Below are positions 34,201 through 47,892 of a stretch of 64,000 nt of DNA, piece by piece. A program made the translations under genes and the position numbers. The notes below the pieces were generated by a model that made no database searches, was not told where the DNA came from, and saw nothing but the letters and a program-made list of their open reading frames with translations. The stretch lies in contig JAOWCC010001589.1 of NCBI GenBank assembly GCA_030867875.1, positions 138,357,745 to 138,421,744 of the forward strand, written 5' to 3'. The DNA comes from Actinernus sp. WN-2022 (taxonomy: Eukaryota; Cnidaria; Anthozoa; Actiniaria; Actinernidae). Position 1 is the stretch's first letter. Every line of letters starts with the position of its first letter.

Positions 34201-37200
34201 TATAATGGTTGTATTCACAGGCTATAAATCTATATAGAATGTGCACTGAAAAAAAAAATCGTACAGAGGTATCGCCTTAAAAACAATTATTGCAGAACTC
34301 ACACTGCTAAAAAAAAATTCGTGCACAAAAGGTTTTCCACCCCCCCTCCCAGGATTTCTAATGGTCCACCCCTAAGATACATTTATGTAAATGTTTCGCC
34401 CTTTCGTTATTTTGGGTTGGCTAGAACAATGTGATGTATTAGCTATGGGTACGTTTTCTATTTATTTATTCGTCTTTTCCGAAATCCGAATCCTGCAGAT
34501 ATCCGTTCTCTGAAATGTAGAAATAGTTCCTACCAAGAGAGCATAAGTAAGAGATACGCGCGCTTGTCGAATAAAATATATTTTTAGTAACCGGAAGCAG
34601 TTGAGCTAAAGCAAGTGCGCGAGTTCCCTGCTAGCAGAGGTCTCTCTCTGTCTTGGTAAAATGGAAGGCGACTGAGGGAGAGACCTCTGCCGACATCCGA
34701 CGCTTTCTCTGTCGCGCATGCGTGAAGTTTCCTTGGCAACAAGTGATGTGATCTCACGTGTACTTATGAGCGCACGAAACAACTGTAACAAACAACTGAC
34801 GCGTACAGCTATTTCCGGTAAAACGTGTTTTCGAAACTGGTTTGACTCGTCCATGAATGTGGACGGCAAGTGTCGGATGTCGGCAGAGGTCTCTCCCTCG
34901 CCTTCCATTTTACCAAGACAGAGAGAGACCTCTGCTAGCAGGGAAGTGCGCGAGCGCGCGTGACAACAATCTCATGGCGGCAAAATATTTTCGCACCATT
35001 TTGTTCCATGAGATTATTGTCGCGCACTCGCGCAGTTTGCTTGAGCTGATTCCGTTTACTAAGCATATATTTTATTAGACATTATACGAGATTCCTTCTC
35101 TACTCATGCTCTCTTGTTCATACTTCTAGTACGTCCTACGGGAATATTTTTTGTGTACTTATGTTAAAAAAATAATTTTTTGGTGTGTTTCTTTTTCGGA
35201 ATCCCCAAAAACGTGTCCTTTGTCTTCAATCAAATATGTTGTGATCAATCGCTTACCCAAAACAGGTTGTCTAGGCCACAGGTATATTCTCACTGAACAG
35301 TGGTCCAATTCGTCATTGGATGAGGGACGGAGTGGGTCTCCACGAACTATGGACAGGTTATGAGCTATCTCATTCTTAACAAAGAACGCTGTGGCTGTAT
35401 GAACTTTTCTAAGGAAAGAAAATGGTGCTCATAAGGATAACAGGCTTCACTATGATTGGTCAGTTTGTGGTTCATAACTTCCTATAGTCTATACAGACCG
35501 CAAAATTGGAGAAAAGCTGATTTTGAATACTTTTGAACCGTATACAGTGGAACCTCTATTTAACGAAGTGCCAAGGGACTGGGGTAACGGATTTGCGTAA
35601 AAACAACCAAAATGTTCGTTATATCGAGGTATAGTTAATAATCGTTTTGTAACGGTGTTACGTCGCACTAAGAGGATAAAGCGGATCTGTAGATGTCTCG
35701 ATAGTGCCAGTGTCTGTACTGTTTATACACATCTAATGAGCTGTTGACTGAGAGGTTTTCTTGTCTTGTTACAGGATTAAAGGATTTTCATCGCTGTTGG
35801 TCTGTTCCGCATTCATCTTTTGTCGCGTGTTGACATTTATTCGTTATATCGGGGTAGATTTTACGTTTGGGCTGTCGGATTGTGTTCGTTATAACGAGGA
35901 TTTCGTTATATCGAGGTTCGTTATATCGAGGTTCTGTTACATACATTTTACTTGGAAATTTGGCGGGCTGAAGAATATCGTTCGTTATACCGAGGACTTC
36001 GTTATATAGAGGTTCGTTAAATCGAGGTTCCACTGTAATAAACATCTTATTAAACTCTCTTACTCGGTGCATACTTTAAGTTGTGGTTTCTCGTTTTCCC
36101 CTTTTTTATGGTCCGCACGCTTCGCGCTTGAGTCATACAGCAGGGTTTAAACTCGGTCCAAAACGTACGGTACGGACCAAGCAAACGAGGTTAATAAGTG
36201 GTATAACACAAGTCGTGCAAATTTTTGGGGTTACAATTTTGTAAACGTCCCAATCCCCTCCCCCCATAGGTTCATGATATTTAACTATAATGTAAACAGG
36301 CTCTACCAGTAGTCAGCTCTAGTATGCAAGCATCCTTTCATGCTACCTAACGTCCCAATCCCCTCCCCCCATAGGTTCATGATATTTAACTATAATGTAA
36401 ACAGGCTCTACCAGTAGTCAGCTCTAGTATGCAAGCATCCTTTCATGCTACCTAACGTCCCAATCCCCTCCCCCCATAGGTTCATGATATTTAACTATAA
36501 TGTAAACAGGCTCTACCAGTAGTCAGCTCTAGTATGCAAGCATCCTTTCATGCTACCTAACGTCCCAATCCCCTCCCCCCATAGGTTCATGATATTTAAC
36601 TATAATGTAAACAGGCTCTACCAGTAGTCAGCTCTAGTATGCAAGCATCCTTTCACGCTACCTTGCTAAGCGCTTAATATCTTCTGCCTTTCTGAGCTGG
36701 AACATGAACACTCTTGTTGGGAAATCTGTGACTTCGTACAAATCTTTACAGACTGGTTTTGCTGGCTGCAAAGAAATGTAACATGTGTCTTCATTAATAA
36801 ACCTACCAGACATTCAATGACTTATGAACATTACACTGAAAGATTGGTGTTTTTTTAACATCTGTAAAAAAAAACTATTTACACGCTACGATTCATCGGC
36901 CTGATTCATCGGCTTTGCTCACCCGTTTCGAAAACGTTGAAAATGAGCCTTCGTTGTACTTTCGAAGCGGTTTTAACATTGTACATGCGTCATGACAAAA
37001 CATGAGAAATGGTGACAATAACTTATTATGAAAGTGAACATTTTGGGGCTCTCCGCCCGTTCTATTCTGCAACAAGTGCTCTTAGTTGTTCATCCTTATT
37101 AATACTTGCTACTGCTTTGAGAATTAGAAAGAAAACCTTTCTTCAATATCGTTGTACGTATGCCATGCACATCTAAAAAAATGATTGACAGGACGGTTTC

Positions 37201-40200
37201 TTTGATAAAAAAATCGATTAAAATATTAATATGTGGCAGTGCCATAGATCTTCTCAATCGGGCCGATTTATATTTCGTTATCACGATTCGAATCGGGTAT
37301 AGAAATACACGTACGATTTGCTGCCAGACGCCAACTGAGCCGATGAATCAGGCCGAAAAAATCGTGGTGTGTAAATGGCATTAAGTGTTTATACTAGTCT
37401 ATCTATAGGTACTGATTGCTGCGCATGCTGAAGTGTATACAATATCATGAAATCGCGGTTATATAAAGCTCCATTGGTTATAGGCTATCAGCATGGGAGC
37501 ATAAAATCCCTCTTTAGAATCAGATTTTGGCAATCCCTTTATGTAGGACGACACGAATTTTTACCAAAAATACAATAGAATACAACACAATACAATTCAA
37601 TACAACAATAGAACGCAACACAATACAATACAATTTGGTAGCAATTCGTGTCGTCCTACATGAAGGGATGGCCCAGATTTTTCCTTCATCTCCTTAAAGG
37701 GGCACCGTCTAGCGAATTGAACCTTCAAGCTTCTTTAAAACAAAACTACACCATGAGACAGAAGACAAACACCATAGGATGGCAAATATTAAACTGCATT
37801 ACAAAACCTCTTTCAATAAACTCTAGCTATTTCAGTTAGTGAACCGATTAAAGGTTGCTCTAAATTCCTCTTAAGAGCTGAATTTTTCATCCACCCGAAT
37901 CTTTGTCATCCTTTATCCAGTGCAGTATATCACCTATAAAGCATACTCTGCTAATCTGAGTAGTTGGGACACCCCCAATATCGACACCGGAAATGCTTTG
38001 AAGTAATATCTGCTTCTCGATCAACAACCGCCAAAGATCTTTGAGTTGTTTATACGTCTATATCCGGCACGGACTTATTTTATCACGGAATATAAACTGA
38101 TCTCAGAAGGGAACTTTGAAAATCCTTTCCTAAATACTCTACTTCCTCTACGGATATTTTAGCAAAGTCAGTTCTAGTTGGTTTTTACAGTGATCGAGTT
38201 GTATATAATTTGGATGAACACAAAACTAAAAACAACCGAAGAAACAGGACGAATTTCTCCTGAACGATTCACCCAAGAACTCATTGGAAGCCGTGAAGTC
38301 AAACAGAGTTCAATTCCCTGCTAGCAGACTGTCTCGATCTCTCCGTGTCTAATGTAATACAACTCAGTAGTACCAATTTAAAACAGGGCTTGATACGGCT
38401 TTCACGGCTGGGTAGAACTTAACTCGAGTATCAGGCTACATTTGAACTTATTATATTTAACAACTGTTGTTTTTTCTGTTGTCTCAAAAGACGCTAATTG
38501 ACTGAGTTAAGCAGGAGGTCGGCACGCTACCGGCAGGTATAGGTACAAAATGCAGACTGAAAAATGCAGACCAGACAAAATCAATAAGAAACATCTATCA
38601 GGCTGTAGCAGGACGACTCTGCAAGGCTTTAGGGGCAGACCATTTGGGTGTTTAAAAAAATAATATCCTGCAAGCCAACGGTGCTGAAAAAAAATATCCT
38701 GCAAGCGGAAAAGCTTTGTTCTGGCTCCGCTTTTTTCGCAAAAAAAATTCGTGTAACAACACTGCTAAAGAAAAAAAAATCGAGCACAGACAAGAACACC
38801 CATCCCCCCCCCCCCCCCCCCCCCCCCCTCAAAAGTCAAATGGTCGGCCCCTTAGACAGCTTAGACCCTTATTTTTTGGGTTATATACGTCTTATGCGGG
38901 GTCTTACTTTTTTCTTGACTGCCGCCGCGCCGCGACGCGCCACGGTGTATGTGAGCCACGCCGAATCCGAGATTTTCACGACAAGATTTCCTTAATAATA
39001 GAAAGGAAAAGCTAGGTATTCCGAGGTATTTTGAAATATTTACTTGCCTTTTAATTACATCCGTATTTAGCCGGGTCCTGTCTTTGTTAAACTGATTCTA
39101 TCCTGTCTTCTTCTGTCCACCATTTTTAATTTATTGGTATGCACAGGAAGCCCAAAGCAGCCTCTACAATTATATATAAATTTGGGTTTGCTGTTGTTCT
39201 TGGAGGGCTTTGGATCACAGGTAAATTTTCTTGTACCTTTACCTGTGAATTGAAGCCACAAACTAGTACTAAACACTAAACGTCGTTTACCTGGGGGCTA
39301 AAGCTGGAAACCTTTTTTTGTGATGGTTAACGTTGACGGGGTAAGTTGCAGGGGCCGTGTTAGGGTTAGTTCATCTGACGTTTTAATAAACCTTCTTTTG
39401 AGAACGAGTGCTAACCCTCTTATCCACGTTTCAAAGACGGATCTAAGACCTGAAAAAAAAAAATCAGCCATAGGTATTGCATTTAACAGAATGGTCACCG
39501 TGACTGAGATCTGCTCCCGCGCGGTCACCCATCCAACCAACCTCGTGACGAGGGTCTTCTCGGTCAGATCCAAGATGGCGGCTACTCCGAGAGAAGACCC
39601 TGGTAAACGCTGAACTGTCACGTATTCTGATTGGCTCTTCGATTATGACACAAGGATTGTTCTAACGATGCTTTTTATTGGCCAAACGGACTGAGTCCAG
39701 AGAGATGAATTTGTATATAGATTCGATTGCTCAAATTTTATCAATAAAACGATTTTAAATAACCTTAAAACATATTGTGTAGGTAGAGCAATAGATGAAG
39801 TGCATTACTGGGTAGTTTTCTGTTAAGTTTCATCAGTGAGAAAGCCAGGAGAAGCCGTTAAATCTGAACATGTGCTATCGATCTCTTCGCTTCAACGCTA
39901 ACAGAAAATGAACGGCTTTTTAGGATTCTCTTCTTGCTTAGATACATCCTGGTAGCTTTGTGATACTCTTCCACTGCTTCTTTATCCAAGTAAACTCCAT
40001 TTCGAACTGTTTAGTAGACCTCTATTTTCACTTCGTCGTTCGCCGCGTGGAAATACCGTTAATCGCATCTCGCTCACTCCGGATTGGGATACCTATGGTT
40101 TGTAGACAAGTGTTAATATTTCCATATTTAGCTTGGCCGCCATATTGGATGCTCACATCACGTGATTAAAATCTCCAGGATTTCTGGAGATTTTTGGTCA

Positions 40201-43200
40201 CGTGATTCAGCGTTTACCAGGGTCTTCTCTCGGAGTAGCCGCCATCTTGGATCTGACCGAGAAGACCCTGGTCACAAGGTTGCCATCCATCCAACAACAA
40301 ACCTCGCCCAATCGTACATCGGGCTTAATTAAGGCTCACAAGCCCATGCCTAATGCGCTAAAATTTCCCGGGCCACAATTTATAACAATAGAAGCTGTCC
40401 AGAGAAGAGAATGTCGAACAACGTGTATAGATCGTAAAGGATGTAGCGGAGGAGAAAGAGACGTTCAGAACGCACGAGGAACAAAACGAACGGACCATAG
40501 ACCTCTGGCCTATGGCCCTGGGGAAAGGGGATGGGGGTAAAGGGGAGTCACAGCGGTACTTTTATTACACTGTACCCCGAAAATCAACTACCAAACAGGA
40601 AACCCAAATTTATATATAATTGGAGAGGCTGCTTTGGGCTTCCTGTGTATACCAATAAATTAAAAATGGTGGATAGAAGAAGACAGGACTGATTCAGTTT
40701 AACGAAGACAGGACCCGGCTAAATACCAATGTAATTAAAAGGTAAGTAAATATTTCAAAATACCTCGGAATACCTAGCTTTTCCTTTCTATTATTGCAAT
40801 ACAGAAACGCAAATTCAAATACGCTGCAGCAAATTCAAATACGCTGCAACAAATTCAAATAGGCTGCAACAAATCCAAATACGCTGCAGCAAATCCAAAT
40901 ACGCTGCAGCAAATTCAAATAGGCTGCAACAAATCCAAATACGCTGCAGCAAATTCAAATACGCTGCAGCTTACTCGTCTACATTGGATATAAGTGGAAG
41001 AATACTTATCCATGGACTGATCCTAGAAAATTCAGAGAGAAATCGATGGGAGAGAAGGACATAAAAAGCACTCGCAAACTTGAATAAATGCAGCGAAGAA
41101 CGCAAATCGGTCAACGGGTTGCTTCTACCCTCCCCAGTGGAGACTATTGTCGCACCAGTATTCCTTGAATTAAGAAGGAAGCTTAATGTTGGAAAATACA
41201 AGCAACCAAGCACATAACCTAGTCTTTCAACGACGCGGGGACCTCAACTTTATTCTAGCTCTACAGTATCGCATCAGTGGCTGCAAAAAATGTTCTCCAG
41301 TGGGGAGGGGAGGGGCAACCTCATGAAGCCCAGTGCAAGGCATTGTGGTAGAAAACGAATCAAGTTCGCACGGCATTGTGGTAAAAAACGAATCGGAGGT
41401 TTTTTCTCGGTTAAGAACATGAACTGCAGCTCCGCTCGCTTCGTTAGCTACGCAGCATAAACATCAAATTCGTTTTGAGATAAGAGCTTGTAGTATCTGG
41501 TTATATGTAGTTATACCATGGTAGCCTTGGTTTCTTTTGTTCTCCGAGGCACATTTATGATTGTTTGCTGCGGTTCAAAGAATAGCAGCAAATTGATGTT
41601 TTCACGGAACGTGTGACAGTGCCATTGTTATGGTGATATGTGACGTAGATGATTTGATGGAATAGCGGGAATTCGTTGAAGGAATTCATTCTAGACTGGC
41701 ACCGTTGCTAACCGGGTTACTTTTATTTTAATTTAATGTGGTCGCTGTTTATATTAATAGTGGATATCACAAGTTTGTTAGTATTAGTTTATAACCTTTC
41801 TCCCTCAAGGTTGTATTACTGCCTGAATCTGCAATCGGGAGGGACCAGGTTTCCTCCTAAACGGGGGTTTTTCCTGGCGGGCAGCAGGTGGGCTATTCCA
41901 TAATATGTAGTTTTCAGTCATTACAGTATTAGTTTGAATTTGAAGAATAGTTTGAGACATACGTTAATAAACAGGGTCTGTTGCTTCACTAGCAGCTGGG
42001 CTAACTGCATGGAGTGCCCCAAGGATCAGTGCTTGGGCCGATCTTATATCTGCTTTATACCTTACCCTTAGGAGACATTGTTAGGAAACATGACATGCTC
42101 TTCCATTTTTATGCAGATGACTCGCAACTTTATTTTTCGTTTGACTGTAATACACCTGAGGCGTCAACTGTTTCTAGAATCGAAGCTTGTATAAGGGATG
42201 TTAGTGACTGGATGTCTTCCAATAAACTAAAACTCAATTCTGACAAGACTGAGCTACTTATCATCGGGTCTCAACATCGTCCCAGGTTGCAGCTTCCTCC
42301 AATCGATGTTGGTAGTGACCAGATCAGGGCTTCAGACTCAGCTAGGAATATTGGCGTAATTTTCGACAACTGTATGAACTTTGAATCTCAAGTAACTGCT
42401 ATATGCAAATCTTCTTTTTTCCATGTTCGTAATATATCTCGCATTCGTAAATACCTATCTGTTGACAGTACTAAGACTTTAGTTCATGCTTTTATTACTT
42501 GTAAACTTGATAATTGTAACTCATTACTATATGGTCTTCCTCAATGCCTTACTCATAGACTTCAACTTATACAGAACTGTGCTGCCCGACTTATATTTTG
42601 CAAAAGGAAATATGACCATGTAACTCCGTTACTAATAGAACTTCACTGGCTACCTGTTACTCAACGTATTGTCTTTAAGATTGTTACTGTCGTTTAAAGC
42701 ACTCAATGGGCTAGCGCCTAAGTATATTACTGACTTACTCGTGAGATATGTTCCTGTACGATCATTAAGATCGTCCTCTCATTGCTTTCTGAGAGTTCCC
42801 TGGTCGAGTTCCAAAACGTATGGCGACAGAGTTTTCTCTGTTTGCGCTCCAAAACTATGGACACTTGAGACTTGAGACCAATCTAATGTCATTTAAAAGT
42901 AATCTTAAGACCTATCTATTCCGTCAGACCTATCCCATTTAGTCCAGCTATTATTATTTTTAAGATATATTCCTAATGTATATTTTTTAATGTATATCTT
43001 AATGTCTTAATTATAATTTAGATTTATTATTGTTATATACATATATATTCCTGTAAAGCGCCTTAGAACTTTCGGATCATGTGCGCTATATAAATTTTAT
43101 TATTATTATTATTATTATTATTAATCGTGTGCAGCAGCCAGTTCACTATTTACCAGTGTAAAGTTGTGGAGTTGTTGATATAGTTAAAGTAGGGAATAGG

Positions 43201-46200
43201 GAAAACCACCACTAATTTTCCCTGATGGGAGGGATATTTAGATTTTTTTCCCGGAGGGAAATTTCGAGACAATGCATATTTCTAAACGTCCCCTGTATGC
43301 GTAATGAGGGAAAATTAGAAGAGAATGCAGGCTGGAAGTGAGAGGGTAAAAAGCATCAACTCCTGCTCTCCCCTTTGTTCCGTTCCTCGGCGATCATGGT
43401 ATAACAAACGTATACCATGGCATTTCGGGGTATTAGTGATTTAAATTGCCCCTCGAGCCTCGGGAAGATTTGTACAAATCTTCCCTCGGCTCTCGGGGCA
43501 ATTAAAATCACTAATACGGCCCCTCGTGCCATGGTATAACTAATAATTATAGTTCTATCCATATTTGGCACCAAAGCTCCTAGTTTAGCTCATATAAAAA
43601 CGCATTTATCTTAAAGGGAAACTGGACCCTAAAATAAACCCAGTAACTATAAAAAGATGTATTCGAAAGAAGTAAGTTCTGCTATTTTATTTCTGTGTTG
43701 CGCGTCTAATGAAGAAATTTCTTTTTTCAAGTTTGATTAATAACCGATTCTCCGCTTATATATCTACAATCGTGGTCAAAAGTGTTGGGACACTTGGTCA
43801 TTTTTTGGAGTATTTGCGACTTTTCAGATTATTTATCTACCTCCCCCCAATTTAATGTTGATCTATGAAAAGTTAAGTCGCCTATTCAATGACCCAATAT
43901 CCCAACATTGTCTGGGGGAGGGGGGAGGGGGCATTGGCAACGTACTACTGGAATGTTGTAGGCAATTGGTCATCACTATGTCAGAAGTAGTGTGTTCCAA
44001 AGATATTTGACCTAGCCTGCTAGCAGGTTCTGGTTGATTTGGGGTTCCTGTGGTGGGTAAGAGGAGGGGGAAGGAGGCGAAAGAGAAAGGAGAGCCTGCA
44101 ACAAGACCCTGTGTTTTTGAAATTTCCCGTTCGTCCACGAACGGGATTATCTGATTGGTTGAACCTAGAAGAGGCGCGCGCACTTTGTTCGAAAATGGCG
44201 TGTATTATGGTGTAAGCAGCACGCGCGAGCTAAAATTGAAAACTTTTCACTCATGATCAAATCATTTTCTGCTGTTTTCTCTCGTTTTCTCAGGTTTATT
44301 ATCAAACATGCAGTAGAAATACAAGGGGTTAAATGCTAGGGTACATTTATAACAGAATCTCGTCGAAAATGTTGATTTTAAAATTCTTTGTGAAACGTGT
44401 AACTTGCAATGGTATGTGACGTCATGGGGGCGAATTTCAAAAACACAAGGTCTTTCTCTATATCCTCCTTCCCCCTCCGGTCTCCCGCCACAGGAACCCC
44501 AAATTAACCAGAGCCTGCAAGCAGGCGTGTATTATGGTGTAAGCAGCACGCGCGAGCTAAAATTGAAAACTTTTCACTCATGATCAAATCATTTTCTGCT
44601 GTTTTCTCTCGTTTTCTCAGGTTTATTATCAAACATGCAGTAGAAATACAAGGGGTTAAATGCTAGGGTACATTTATAACAGAATCTCGTCGAAAATGTT
44701 GATTTTAAAATTCTTTGTGAAACGTGTAACTTGCAATGGTATGTGACGTCATGGGGGCGAATTTCAAAAACACAAGGTCTTTCTCTATATCCTCCTTCCC
44801 CCTCCGGTCTCCCGCCACAGGAACCCCAAATTAACCAGAGCCTGCAAGCAGGCTACATTTGACCCACACCGCGGCAAAACGGTATGCTCCGCTGGCCAAA
44901 AGAACGAAGGCTCTGCTATCAAATACAAATTACCGAGGGTTTCAACTTTTTTAGTAAATAATTTTATAACTTAGTAAACTCACAGTGAATTACACATTAA
45001 GAAAACTTCAACCTGTTAAAGTTTTAGGCTTAGCTTTTAAGTAGTTTTCTTATTTTTGGACAAAACAGTTCACAATGGACACTTTTAAGCAGAAATTTTA
45101 AAATCACGGGTATGTGCCTGTTGTTTCATTTCAGGTTTCGCGGGAAACTGGGGGCGGCCGCGCGCCGACAAGAAATAGCAAATACGCATGCGCGTAACGT
45201 TTTGCCGCGGTGTGCATTTGACCAGGATTGTAGCTCTAGATTCAGTACAAATTTTACCAAATCATAGAGATACGTCACACACACCAAGCCGGAAAAAACA
45301 AACACACCTCCAGTAAAAAGAAAACAAAATGGTCCGCAATTAAAAACCGTTAGTTCAGGTTTTCAACGCTGGGGACATGGCATACCTAATTTATTCTCCG
45401 TACCTGACGTCACAAATTACAAGACTTGAGCCGTGTGTACATAGCAGAGGTTGTGGGGTAGGTTGTGGGGGAGGTTGTGGGGAAGGTTTTCCGATGTTCT
45501 CTTCATAGACGTACAACACAGATAAATAAGAACTTATTAATTTTGAATACATCTTTGTATAGTCGTTGGGTTAATTTTAGGTTCAGCTTCCCTTGAAGGA
45601 CATCCTTCAGTTCTGGTTACGTGCTCTGAAGTAGCTGTACAGTCAGCTGAGTACTGAGCGAACCAGAGAATAATGATCAGAAACTCCAATTGCTAAAATT
45701 GTAAATTCATGGGTATTCATGTTTTGAAATGTAGGGCTTACCAATGATTCAAGTTGGGATGGATAATCCAAATACCAAACGTGGAAATGAAGATGATTGA
45801 CAGATGCAAAAGCACAGAGGCTGTTGTAGCCAATATGGAATCCCCTAAAAATAAACATAGATGTTGAAATAATTAAATATACGTGTACATTGAATATTTC
45901 GAATCACATTGACATTTCGTGTAAAGAAAATACAACCTCTACTTTGTTCGGATGACAGATATTGAGGGTGAAATGACCAATTTGGGCAACGTTATGATGT
46001 GTTGAATATAATAAATTATTGTTATACAGCCATAAATTTCCAAATATAACGTGCGCCCTCATTGGTTGGTTTATGGTCACCTGACAAGTAACAAAACAAA
46101 CTGGTTCCCGCGCGGGCAACAATTTTGAAAACTATGACGTCAGAGGGTAACAATGCATCAATTGTTTCCCGCTGGTGTCGCGCGCGCCACTGTCTAGCTA

Positions 46201-47853
46201 AAGGCGGGAAATATTTGTTTGCCAAAACGTCTAGGTTACCTTTTTCGTCGAAAGAAAGCGTTTAAAATGGAACCAGCTCCAAAGAAAAAAATACATCTTT
46301 ACCAAGCATAGAGAGAAATTGGTAGCTAAATTAAGATGCAAGAAACAAACAAAACGCTACTAAAAAAATGCCGTAGCGATGCTGGCAGCGTTTTGTTTCG
46401 AAGATGGACGACAAACCATGCTTGTATCGAGTAGTAAAACTTATGTCTATAGACCCATTCGAAAAATGGCGTCCAATTTAACTAACTATTGTTTAGGACT
46501 GACTAGCCTCGCTTACAAGTTCAAAATCTTTTGTGTGTACTGACTAGCCTCGTGTTCACGTTACCAGGACAATAGATTTTTAAATTGGACGCCATTTTTC
46601 GAATGGGTCTATACTGGCGTCTCGGAAAACATCGAGATTCTTGAGAAACAAAACTCAGTTTCCCTCGGGGCCAGTCATTAAGTGTATATTATCATACACG
46701 TACATCCAAGTCACAGTATTATTTCTGGTTGGCTGAAAAGAGTCCAAGAATTCTCTGCAGTTTCGTGTCACACTGTAGTGATATCGCGTGACGTCATATC
46801 CTGCGCACAAACGTACGTACATGTGGCAATTTGACCATAAAATCGTCGGGAAACTGCAAACGGTGGTGAAAAAGGCTTCCGAAGAATGAGTTTACTTCCG
46901 TCCCAAAAATAGAAACTTACTGAGGACAACTACAAAACACACACAAAATAACAACTTAACTAAACACGGCTTTATCCGAATATTATCTGAGTGGAAAAAC
47001 CTCGAGATCAGAAAGATTCAGCCTGTTTTCAACGCCCGACTCGAGCTCAGTCGAAGATACAAAGCTCAGATAAGTTAAATATAAGAAAATTGGTTGGAAT
47101 TTGGTGATTTCGTTAAGACTACCAATGTCTTCCTAAAGCAAATATGATCTATTATCCTATAATATATATATGTTTTTATGTGAAACGCGCCAAGTTGGCT
47201 GCTTAATTATTCGCTCGTCAATTTCTTTGAGTTTTTAACCATTTTATACAAGTTTTTACCCTAAGATTTTTACCAGTTGAAATCTAAGGACTATACCTGT
47301 TGCTATAATGACGACATATTCAAGAAACTTTCTATTTTCGCTTCGCTTTTGGTGGAAAGCTACTTCGCCTAGAGTTCAAACTTCCCGCCATATTCAAGGT
47401 CAATCAACGAAGCCGCTTAACTCTTTCGTCTGGGACTCTGAAGTATTGGACAGCTCAGTTTGATGACGTATCAGCTCTCGTTGAACAGTACAACAGCGTG
47501 TTATCATCATTGCTGGACAAACACGCGCCGTTAAAGAAGCGAGTTATTACTTTACGTCCGGCTACGCCATGGTATAATGATGGCATAAAGGAGGCTAAAC
47601 TGGAGCGCAGAAGGCTTGAGAGGCGCGCCCTGTTGATCGGGAGTTGTACGTAACTCAGTGCCAAGTTGTGAATGACTTAATTCACCAATCGAAAATGGGG
47701 TACTACTCTCATAAGTAAGTAAGTAACTTTATTTAAGTGTCAAATGTATTTAGCTTTGCAGCTAATTGGGGGCACTAGCCCTACGATTTTACGTCCTTTT
47801 CCGAGAAAACGTGAAGATCTAACCGTTTGCAGTTGTTTCACAAAGGCAGCACC

Positions 47854-47892
<39 letters not shown>

